This document shows positions 34,135-43,956 of a DNA stretch of 64,000 bases, piece by piece. The stretch is taken from positions 50,900,501 to 50,964,500 of the forward strand of contig NC_077240.1 in NCBI RefSeq assembly GCF_947179165.1. The letters are read 5' to 3'. The stretch's first letter is position 1, and the number at the start of each line of letters is the position of its first letter. Under the pieces are notes generated by a model that had not been told where the DNA came from, searched no databases, and saw only the letters and a list, made by a program, of their open reading frames with translations. This DNA is from Solanum dulcamara (Eukaryota > Streptophyta > Magnoliopsida > Solanales > Solanaceae). Made by a program: the position numbers and the translations under genes.

Positions 34135-35249
34135 ATGACTTGTGGAAGAGTACCTCTAAGAGCAAGGGTTGACAATGAGGACCAAGCTCCTTCGATTCCC
34201 AATAACCCACATCATGAGGAAAGGTTAACCCATGCTGAGTTTCATAATATCATTACGTTGTTGACTCAAGTTGTAGCCAACCAAGGGCATCATGGTGTTT
34301 CCCTTCCCAAATGCAAATTCCGACCTTTGGAATTCAGGATTTCCAAAGGATGAATCCACTCGAGTTTGATGGTTCTAAACTAGATGAGAACCCTATGGAG
34401 TTCATTGATAAGGTGTACCGGATTGTGGCTTTCATGGGTGTGCCACTGAATGAGAAGGCCGAGCTAGTAGACTATCAACTCAAAGGTGTGGCTCGAATGT
34501 GGTACAAATAATGGGTTGTTAAGAGGGATGAAGAAATGAGGACGATTGAATGGAAAGATTTCAAAGGTGCCTTCCTAGACCGGTTTTTCCTATTGGAGCT
34601 AAGAAAGGCCAAAATCTAAGAGTTCATCAACCTCCATCAAGGGAGTATGAGCGTGAGAGAGTATGATCTCAAATTCACTAAGTTTTCAAAGTATACCCCC
34701 TTCATGGTCTTCGACCCAAGAGCAAGGATGAGCAAGTTTATTTCCATTGTCTCAAGATTGGTGTCTAAAAAGTGCAAAACGGCCATGTTGGTCAAGGAGA
34801 TGGATATTTCTTAGTTAATTACTTACGTAGAACAAATTGAAGAATACAAGCTAAGAGAGAGATCAAGGGGGTTCAAAAAGGCTAGAGTGGATGGTGGAGG
34901 GTTTAACCCACAAAGGTCCGATTATGGTAACAATGGCAAAGGCCAAGGTGGGCAACAACTTGTGGGACAAGGTTTCACCAATACTCCTCCTCCAAGGTTC
35001 AACATGGACAAGGGTGCTAAACCAATGGTTCCAAGAGAGAATGTTGGTTTTCAAACATTCCTTGCTTGCAAGACGTGTGGAAAGACTAACAAAGGGGAAT
35101 GCTTAGCTGGCTCTAATGCATGATTTATAAGTGGCAAACCTAGACACCATGCTAGGGATTGTAGAGGTGGTGGTTTTAGGATTCAAGGCCAAATTACTCA
35201 TGGTCAACAAGCCCAAGGAGGTTTCCAACACACCAACTGCTTTTACGCC
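34135..35249 (+). pseudogene. element D gag
   Basis: Start ATGACTTGTGGAAGAG at 34135 (RVPLRARVDNEDQAPSIP). A frameshift near 34311 moves to DFQRMNPLEFDGSKLDENPM and FIDKVYRIVAFMGVPLNEKA, ending at a TAA (34509). Further blocks follow: MSVREYDLKFTKFSKYTPFM, then FKKARVDGGGFNPQRSDYGN and the knuckle region (34887-35123). The first CxxC (CKTCGKTNKGEC) is intact, but the second knuckle has Cys to stop (TGA at 35122) and Cys to Ser. RNA binding by this gag is lost. Confidence 0.78.
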
Positions 35250-35786
35250 TTGCATGAAAGACAAGAGGTTGAGGACACACCCAATATCATTATCAATATG
35301 TTAAAGGTCTTTGCTTTTGATGTGTATGCACTATTAGATCTGGGTGCAAATTTATCATTTTTTACTCCATTCCTTTCTAATAGGTTTTATGTGTCACCCA
35401 AAATGATATTAGAGCCCTATTTGGTGTCTACCCCCATTGGTGATTTGGTTATTGCTATAAAGTTCTATAGGGGTTGTCCCATGTCTATCTTGCATAAAGT
35501 TATTCCTTGTGATCTCATTGAGCTTGACATGGTATATTTCGATTTCATTCTTAGGATGGATTGGTTACATGCATCTTATGCTTCCATAGATTGTAGGACT
35601 CATCGAGTCAAGTTCCAATTTCCAAATGAGTCCACATTTGAATGGGAGGGTCATGATTCGGTGGTGAAGGGTAAGTTCATTTCTTATCTTAAGGCCCGAA
35701 AAATTATTTCTAAATATTGTATTTACCATATTGTGAGGGTTAGGGATGTGACTTCAAAAGTCCACCTCTTGAGTCGGTTCCCATAG
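35250..35786 (+). pseudogene. element D protease and RT linker
   Basis: One open stretch of 178 codons: MHERQEVEDTPNIIINMLKV, FDVYALLDLGANLSFFTPFL (D-x-G active site present), PMSILHKVIPCDLIELDMVY, LRMDWLHASYASIDC and YCIYHIVRVRDV. It is the best preserved protease of the window and could be complete as a domain, although it has no fused gag or RT. It ends by frameshift within the linker before RT. Confidence 0.82.
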
Positions 35787-36700
35787 TCAATGAGTTCCCT
35801 GATGTATTTCCCAATGATCTTACTCCCTCCTAAAACAAAAGTTAATTTTGGTATCGATCTCCTCCCCGATACCCATCCTATCTCTTTTGTCCTTACTGGA
35901 TGGCCACGACAGAATTGAAAGAGTTGAAGGAAAAATTAAAGGACTTGTTAGAAAAGGGGTTTATAAGACCAAGTATTTTTCCATGGGGTGCTCCCGTGTT
36001 ATTTGTGAGAAAGAAGGATGGGTCACTTCAAATGTGCATAGACTACTGGTAATTAAATAAGATGACCATTAAGAACAAGTACCCACTCCCTAGAATAGAT
36101 GACTTGTTTGATCAATTACAAGGGGCAAGTCACTTCTCCAAGATCAACCTTCGGTACGGCTATCGCCAACTACGGGTGAGGGAGTGTGACATTCCCAAAA
36201 CAACTTTCCAAATAAGGTATGGTCACTTCGAGTTTGTGGTGATGAGTTTTGGGTTGATAAATACGCTAGTGGCGTTCATGGACTTGATGAATTTGGTGTT
36301 CAAACCTTACCTTGATACTTTTGTGGTGGTGTTCATCGATGATATTTCTATTTACTCTTGGGGTGAGGAAGAACATAAAAGTCACTTGAGAGTTATTCTT
36401 CAAACATTGAGGGATAGGAAATTATTTAAAAAATTTAGAAAGTGTGAATTTTGGTTGAAGGAGGTGGCATTTCTTGGTCACGTAGTATCCGGTGATGGGA
36501 TCAAGGTTGATCTTATAAAATAGAGGCAGTCAAGAATTGTCCTAGACCATTGTCTACTTCAGACATTAGGAGCTTCTTGGATCTAGCCGAGTACTATAGA
36601 AGATTCGTCGAAGGGTTTTCTTATATCTCATCTCCTATGATGAAATTAACCCAAAAGAAAGCCAAATTCATAAGGAAGAATGAGTGTGACAAGAGTTTCC
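35787..36700 (+). pseudogene. element D reverse transcriptase
   Basis: Linker pieces (35787-36060) include [20 protein letters not shown] and [15 protein letters not shown] before a stop. Then an open stretch at 36062-36523: [50 protein letters not shown] and [20 protein letters not shown]. The palm FIDD is intact, but the first catalytic Asp reads Asn (KINL), as in B. A frameshift at 36523 separates the thumb, which is open from 36550 ([20 protein letters not shown]). Confidence 0.82.
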
Positions 36701-37170
36701 AGACCTTGAAAGATCGATTTACCTCCGCTCCTATTTTGGCTCTACCAGAAGGATTGGAAGGGTTTGTAGTTTATTGTGATGCTTCAAAGATTGGTTTAAG
36801 TTATGTCTTAATGCAAAACGGTGAGGTCATAGCCTATGCTTCTAGACAATTAAAGGTGCATGAGAGTAAATACCCTACCCATAACCTTGAATTGGCGGTC
36901 GTTGTTTTTTCTCTGAAGATTTTGAGGCATTATCTCTATGCAGTGCATGTGGATGTATATACTGATCATAAAAGTCTTCAATATGTGTTCACCCAAAAGG
37001 ACCTTAATCTAAGAGAAAGGAGATGGCTAGAACTCCTTAAGGACTATGGCATGAGTATGTACTATCATCTGGATAAAGCCAATGTGGTTGCCGATGCACT
37101 TAGTAGAGTTTCTATGGGAAGTGCGTCCCATATGGATGAAGGAGAAGAGGGAGTTGGTGAAAGATACTCA
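36701..37170 (+). pseudogene. element D RNase H
   Basis: It lies in the same open stretch as the RT thumb (36550-37182): [80 protein letters not shown] and [15 protein letters not shown]. All four acidic positions (YCDAS, LELA, TDHK, VADA) are kept. It is the most intact enzyme domain in the window. It lacks a working partner RT. Confidence 0.85.
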
Positions 37171-38685
37171 CCGGTTGGCTAGATTAGGGATAAAGTTGTG
37201 TGGTACTGATAATGGTGGTATGGTTGTTTAAAATAGGTCTGAATCCTCTTTGGTGGTGGATGTTAAATAAAAGCAAGATCTTAATGCGACATTTATCGAT
37301 TTAAAGAAGTTGGTGAATAAAAAGATGACAGAGTTTCTTTCCCAAGGGGGATATGGGGTGCTATACTACCAAGATCGGCTATGTGTTCCGGATATTGATG
37401 GCCTAAGGAGTTTGATCTTGATGGAGGCTCATAATTCTACATACTCCATTTATCCCTGTTCGATAAAAATGTACCAAGACTTAAAAGAGTTCTATTGTGG
37501 GTAGCATGAAGAAGGACATAGCAAAGTTCGTGTCCGAATGTCCGAATTTCCAACAAGTGAAGGCCAAACATCAAAAGGCCGGGTGGCCTAGCCCAAGATA
37601 TTGAAATCCATACTTGGAAATGGAATATGTGAATATGGATTTTGTAGTGGGTTTGCCTCATACCCGTAGCATCATGATTTGATTTGGGTAATTGTTCATA
37701 GAATGACGAAGTCGGCTCATTACATAGTAGTTAAGACTTCCTATAGTGCCGAAGACTATACCAAATTGTATATTCGAAGTTGGTGAGGTTGCATGATGTG
37801 CCATTATCCATTATTTTGGATTGTGGTACCCAATTCACTTCTCACTTTTAGAGATTGTTTCAAAAGGGCCTTGGTATTAAGGTAAAATTGAGCACCACAT
37901 TCCATCAGCAAATGGATGGTTAAGCCAAAAGAAAGATTCAAACACTAGAGGATATGTTAATGGCTTGTGTATTGGAGTTTAAAGGAAATTGGGAAGATCA
38001 ACTACCGCTCATCGAGTTTGCCTATAATAATAGTTACCACTCAAGTATTGAGATGGCGCCGTTTGAGGCTTTGTATGGAAGACGATGTAGATCCCCGATT
38101 GGTTGGTTCAAAAGTAGGTGAGAAGACCTTGTTGTGCCCCGATTTATTAATTGATTCTATAGAGAAGGTGAAGATCATTAGAGAAAGTTTGAAGATGGCT
38201 CAAAGTCATCAAAAGTCCTATTCCGACACTAGAAGAAGGGATCTTAAGTTTAATGTCGACACTTGGGTGTATCTTAAGTTTTCACCCATGAAGAGTGTGG
38301 TTCGATTCGGTAAGAAAGGAAAATTGAGCCTTAGGTATGTAGGGCCTTGTAGAATCGTGAGACGTGTTGGCAAGGTTGCATATGAGTTGGAGTTTCCATT
38401 GGAAATAGCTATGGTTCATCCGGTGTTCCATGTGTCTATGTTGAGAAAATGTGTGGGTGATCCTAATTCCATTTTTCCTTTGAGAGCAGTGAATGTTGAA
38501 GAAATCTTGACCTATGAAGAAGTTCTAGTTGAAATTTTTCACCGGCAACTTAAGAGATTGAGGAATAAAGAATTTGAATCTGTTAAAGTCCTTTGGAGGA
38601 ATCAACAAATCGAAAGTGGTACATGGGAAGAGGAAGCGGATATAATTAAGCGATACCCTCATCTTTTTCCCTCTACCCAAACCTA
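37171..38685 (+). pseudogene. element D integrase with chromodomain tail
   Basis: The zinc-binding part at 37310-37504 (FLSQGGYGVLYYQDRLCVPD, then YSIY where B has YSIH) has lost a His. The later CPNF (about 37540) has lost a Cys. Core: NMDFVVGLPHT (about 37635), IILDCGTQF (about 37815), and at the Glu site a stop plus Lys (AKRKIQ, about 37925). The C-terminal part is open to 38685: VYLKFSPMKSVVRFGKKGKL, LRYVGPCRIVRRVGKVAYEL, PVFHVSMLRKCVGDPNSIFP and the full-length tail with ESVKVLWRNQQIESGTWEEE. The tail keeps the aromatic residues that B lost. Confidence 0.82.
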
Positions 38686-38877
38686 AGGTATTAAGTTGTC
38701 CTTGCTCAATTACTTGAAATCCTTGCATTTCAACTTTTCTTGTCATACGCTTGCAAAATTATGAAATATATTCCAAATGATGTTTTAAATTGAACTATTG
38801 CATTAATGATGGGTTGTTGGTTTATACTCTACTCTACTGAAGCTAAGTCTTTCCTCATTAGAGGATGACTGTTCCCA
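38686..38877 (+). other. element D region between pol and PPT
   Basis: A non-coding 3' stretch of about 190 bp, AT-rich, with no other signal. Confidence 0.65.
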
Positions 38878-38889
38878 AGGGGGAGATAA
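38878..38889 (+). other. polypurine tract of element D
   Basis: AAGGGGGAGATAA directly precedes the 3' LTR, the same as in element A. Confidence 0.82.
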
Positions 38890-41050
38890 TATAACATCCC
38901 TTAAAAACATTTTATATAATGTTCCAATTCTCGATGAAAATGATATCTCTTCTGTATTTTGAACTTAACTTTTAATAGAATGGTCTAAATTAGGTGATTC
39001 AAATTTTTGAATAACTCAAACATTATTACCTACAACTTTTGTGCAGACCTTATTTTATGTTTAGGAGGTTAAGTAGGTCAAATAAATTAATTATTGCAAG
39101 ACATGGTGTTGTGATGAAATTGAGTATTTGTAGAAGAAATATTATATCTCACTATAGGATGCTCCAACTCGGTTGATTCTTGAATGAAATGAAAGTATAC
39201 TTCTAGACAAACAATTCATACGAAGACACCAAATCCTAATGAGGAAGTTATCTTTTTCAAATGCATCTTCGAAAAAGGGTATTCCGTTGAAAGAAAGTTC
39301 ATCTCACCAACCATGAAAAGATCTAGATCCATTTGACATCACTCCTTTACTCATTTTCAAAATATAGTTTTGGTTCTTAGTAGTGTAGAAATACTATTCT
39401 GATTATTCATATACTCCGGGTAGTACACAAAATACTCCAGAGTGGAGAAAATGCTAGGATTCAAAAGTGTTTATTAAGTCCTTCGATTCTGAGTAACTCT
39501 TCGGATTTCAAGTTTGTAAAGCTTCAATGAGAGTATTTCTTCCACTCTCATGCCTCAAGTATTTTTATTATATGATAAATTATATTTATTTTCTTTAAAT
39601 ATTACTCTAAGTTATGTGGCTATTTATCCATGGGTTCTTCCACCCATGGAGTCTAAAGCTCTTTCAACTAAATCTATTGATTTCAAAAAAAATATTCTCT
39701 TATGAGTAATTCTTATTTCTACTTAATAGCATGAATCATGGTTAAACTAATAATTATTGGTCTATTTTGATGCAAAATGATTTCATATGTATGAATTGAT
39801 AGTTTTGAAGTATTTTTCCCTATTTAGCTCTTTAAAGGTTCTTGAAATTGATGGTGGGTTATTTAAAGAATGATTTTTAATTAATGAATTTCAAATTATT
39901 TATGCATAATTTCATTTACATACATGTTTGAAAGTTGAAGTGATTTAAACCCACCTAGTTTTACTATATTTTTAATGAAGTTTTACTTGAAAGTTTTGAC
40001 TACAAATAAATAATTATGAAAGCAATGTCTATGATCAAAAGGGAGTCTTATGAAATAAAACAATGATGAAATACTATGAATGATGGATTCTTTATGCTAT
40101 ATACGGATAATTCTTGCATATTTGAATCACTGAAACTTTTAACGAGCTATTCCACCGAATGTGATGTTTTGAATTCTCCAGCTATATACTATGACTCTTT
40201 TGAAGTATTAAACTATTTTGTGGGATTGACTTAGCACCGAATGGGGAATTGAGGTGGGATTCGATAAGGGAATCCTAATAGCAACCCCTTGTCTCATTAA
40301 CTATGTGACAACATAAGAGCCCCTGTAGGCTTAGGCTAATGGATCCGTGAAAGCCCTTAAAGTTAAAGTTAAAAAAATGAATGAAGTTGACGGATTTCTA
40401 CCCGGTAAGTAGTCTCCCCGTCCAATTTAATGGTTTATGTTGGATTCTATGTAATAGCTCGCATGGTCTTAAATATCGGTTATGGTCATTTTCCCAAAAA
40501 ATGAATATTTTAAAGGATATCTATATGGATGATTATGCATGCATTTCATTATGTTTCGTATAACATAAATATTTTAATGTTTCCTCAATGTTCATGCATG
40601 CTTACATACTTAGTACATTCAAAGTACTAATGCATACTCTTTTGCCTACATGATATCACCATGTAGGGACCGGTGCTCCTCCTCGTTCTCCTCCACGTGG
40701 TTAGTTGAGATTTTTTTTGAAGACTACTTTTTGTGAGTTCCCATGTTCCGGGAACAATACTCATTTATCTTTCTAGCATATGATATGTTGAGATCTTTAG
40801 ATAGTTACTATGGCATTTTTTTCTATTATGATTGAGGGTGAGCTAGGGACTTGTCTTAACCTTGTTAAATCTAAAAGTTAGAGGTATTGTTGGACATATG
40901 TAAGTTAAAGATGTACTATTATAATTTCTGCTTGTTTATTTATTTTCATTACCTATGAAAGGATAAAATAATGCTAAGAGGCTTGTTTGAGGTACTTTCC
41001 GATTCCTTATTTGCCATGTCACGTCTAGGCCCTAGGCTTAGGTCGTGACA
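38890..41050 (+). mobile_element. element D 3' LTR, promoter segment deleted
   Basis: This 2,161 bp LTR starts TATAACATCCC (terminal TG mutated to TA) and ends TCGTGACA. It aligns along the 5' LTR except for a loss of roughly 180 bp corresponding to about 32071-32256, which includes the TATA box. It keeps the inverted repeat CCATGGGT/ACCCATGG (39628-39649) and perfect hairpins TTAGTAC/GTACTAA (40610-40630) and CCTACATG/CATGTAGG (40645-40667). C's gag resumes after it. Confidence 0.9.
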
Positions 41051-42328
41051 GTTTCAATCATTGTATCCATTCCGATTATGGTTTTCTCACGATTGTTTTT
41101 GTTATTGCGGTTGTAATGTACCTCTCAATTGAAATTATTATAGTTCCAACCTTGATTTTCTTGAACTTAGAGCCAAGAATCTTGATTGGATTCTTGGATG
41201 TTAGTCCAGAAACCCCCCTCTAGATCATTCACAAAATATGCATCTTCCTCATATTCTTAGTCATGATGACTTGGAGCCCTACCTTGATGGTCGACTATTT
41301 TAATTTTCCCTAAACCTAAGTTCTAGAATGCCGGTATTCTCAATTGAGCAATCTCATATAGTACCTCTTCATTTGGAATCTTGGAACTCTAATTTTTAGC
41401 AATAGCAAAAGAGCGTTTTCAAGCTTTGGTATCCCTAGTGCTCCAAGCTCGGTTAGTCTTGGCAATACGATCGAGTTTCTCTGCAGCCTTTTAAAAAGTG
41501 TTGGCCAAGAATGCTCCTTCAATGATGGTGTGTGCAACAGTTTTTCCATTGTTATCAAGTACACGGTAGAATAGCTCATGAAGTGACTCATCGTCTATTC
41601 TATGATTTGGAAAACTTCTTAGATACTTTACAGATCTTTCCCAAGTTCCACTAATTGACTCTCCAGGCATATATTGGAAATTGTTGATTCAGTCTCTCAG
41701 CTTCAGTTTCTTTGATAATGGGAAATACTTTTCGATGAAAGCCTCGTGTAATTGATCCCATGTCATGATGCAGTTGTATGAAATTTGAGAAAACCAAATT
41801 ATAGCATTGCTAGTAAGTTATAATAGAAAATGTTCAATTCGATGACATCCATGGTTAGTTCTGGGTCACCAATGCTACTCTTGCAAACATACACCACATT
41901 ATTGATATGGGTGTAAGAATCCTCAGATGCCAAGCCTGCAAATAGTCCTCGACTATGAAGCATTTGAATCAGTCTGGTTCTAATGTTGAACTTAGTTCCA
42001 GGTGATAATGGAGGTAATACAATGGCACCCGTAGTTTCGATGGTGTCATGGTTGACTCCATAGTTATTCCATATTCTGAAGTCAAGTCGCTACCTGGGTG
42101 GAAGGAGTTCTCCAACTACTGGTTGATTGTTGACAACATTCTGTGGTTGATAATGCGGAAGATATTGCGGTACATTCTCTTGTTGCCCTCTAAGTCATTT
42201 TGTGTCATCACCAATTTTGTGTTCATCATTGTTATTGTTGTTGTTTTCCATCCTATGTAGTGCTCTTTCGATTTTGGCATTAGAGGGACTCAAGGGAATG
42301 CCTCGACTCCTTGTATTTACCATGCACT
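41051..42328 (-). pseudogene. element C gag (Athila type)
   Basis: On the minus strand an ATG at 42328 begins MVNTRSRGIPLSPSNAKIER, then an Asn-rich stretch and a capsid region in broken frames. Blocks include RGFHRKVFPIIKETEAERLN, AWRVN and an open stretch at 41340-41591 (SHFMSYSTVYLITMEKLLHT, FKRLQRNSIVLPRLTELGAL). These match the Athila capsid, where a WD-LxxAFxxKYFP-like segment is usual. Many stops. It is separated from its C-terminal part by D. Confidence 0.75.
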
Positions 42329-42434
42329 AGGATCCAAAACCTTTTTCAATAAAAAAATAAAGAGAAACGAAAGTAAAATAAGGAAATAATGACCACAAAT
42401 CAAACAATAAAAATTAATATAATCTAAAAGCCTT

Positions 42435-42459
42435 ATTCCCTGTCAATGGCGCAAAAATT
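42435..42459 (-). other. degenerate primer binding site of element C
   Basis: The minus strand reads TTGCGCCATTGACAGGGAA just inside the right LTR. Athila-type elements have TGGCGCCGTTGCCGGGGA here (attributed to tRNA-Asp). About four bases differ. The position next to the LTR end ...GTATCA is correct. Confidence 0.75.
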
Positions 42460-43956
42460 TGATACGCCCAAACTACACCTCCCTAAAGAAGTATAAAGCA
42501 GTTGTTGATTAAATAAAGAACCTAACAGTTGTTAGGGTCTATCCCACTAGGAATATGGTTTAGACTTAGGTTAATCATCTATTATTTCTTTTGGTAATCA
42601 AATTATTTCCATAAAGAAAGGGGGATTTTAAGTAAAAGTAATTAACAAATCGAATATCAAGTATTCAAGTAACAAAGCAACAGTTTAATATGGCTTTAAA
42701 TCAATATGAAATAAAACTAGGGTGTACGTGTTCCCCAAAAATCCTTAACTATGTAGATTTTTTTTATTAGTAATTATTTTCTAGTGTGTTACATGTAGAA
42801 TCGGTAAGTTAAGTTCACCAAAGTCCTTGATCTGGAAAATAAGTCCTTGATCTAGCAAATAAGTGAATTTCACTATGCACCTTGATCCATCTATGGATGT
42901 ATGCTTTACTAACCCGTACCAATCATCCCAAATTTTTCTATCCCTTGATCTGTTCAAGCTAATTAGATGAGGATGATTAGTCCCAAATATCGTTGTTTAA
43001 TCCCTTTCCCCATTCATTTCCTCCTTGATCCATCAAGTAAGAATAAGGCGAGTTCTAATGCTAGCCATTGTTAAAAACCAATCATAGAGAAGTGAAAAAT
43101 AATACATGCATACACACTATTCAAAAATTACTTTTTATTGAGTCTACGTTGTCAATTCTTCATGGTTCCCACAACCATAGATGTGGAATTAGCTACTCAT
43201 AACTACGTGATCACAATCAATAATATTTGGTTTAAAATAATTCATTCACTTACAGTAACATATATGAGAATCCAAAATCTTCAAATACAATTCGAATGTA
43301 AACTTTGATAACAAAAAACTGGGAATTCAAGAATAAAAGCCAAAAGTTGTTCAAGCTTAATTCTCAAACCAAAAACCGTGCATAATACAAAAACAAACCT
43401 AAGGAATGTATTTATAGACAATTAATCCTAATTAAATATAAACATGGAAGAAACAAGAAACTTTAAGTCAGTTGGTTTCTACGACTCGTCTTCAAGTTGA
43501 CGAGTCGTAGACCCAAGTCGTAACACAGCTTCTTTCACTGATGTATTTATCTTCTTCGCGAATGACTTCTACTATTCATAATCACAATAATGACTCGTGC
43601 ACTTCGATCATAGATCAGGTCCTACTTTAAACCACTGTAGTCTCTTCTACTAATTGACTTTATGACTCATAGACATTTGGATGAGTCGTAGACTTGACTC
43701 GTAAGTCCAACTTTGACTTTATTCCTCAAAATATTTTTGACAACTACCACCTACGATTTGTAGAAGTTACTATGACTCATAGGTTGGCCTCGTAGACTCC
43801 AAAATTCCTGCAATCAGTGATGTGTTTCTCTGTTTTAATACTCTAACTTAATTTCATGTAAAACAAACACAAACAACATCAAACCTACTAAAAATTCTTA
43901 AAAGACATGCAATTTCTCAAGCTTAAAGTATTAAAAGTACTGTTAATCTATGGTAC
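42460..43956 (-). mobile_element. element C 5' LTR (right), main part
   Basis: It begins TGATACGCCC on the plus strand and matches the left LTR throughout. It is interrupted after GGTAC (43956) by solo LTR F. The last four bases (ATCA) are at 47608-47611. Compared with the left LTR it has an extra segment near 42700-42790. The U3 (43480-43800) is rich in ACGACTCGTA words. Confidence 0.88.
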
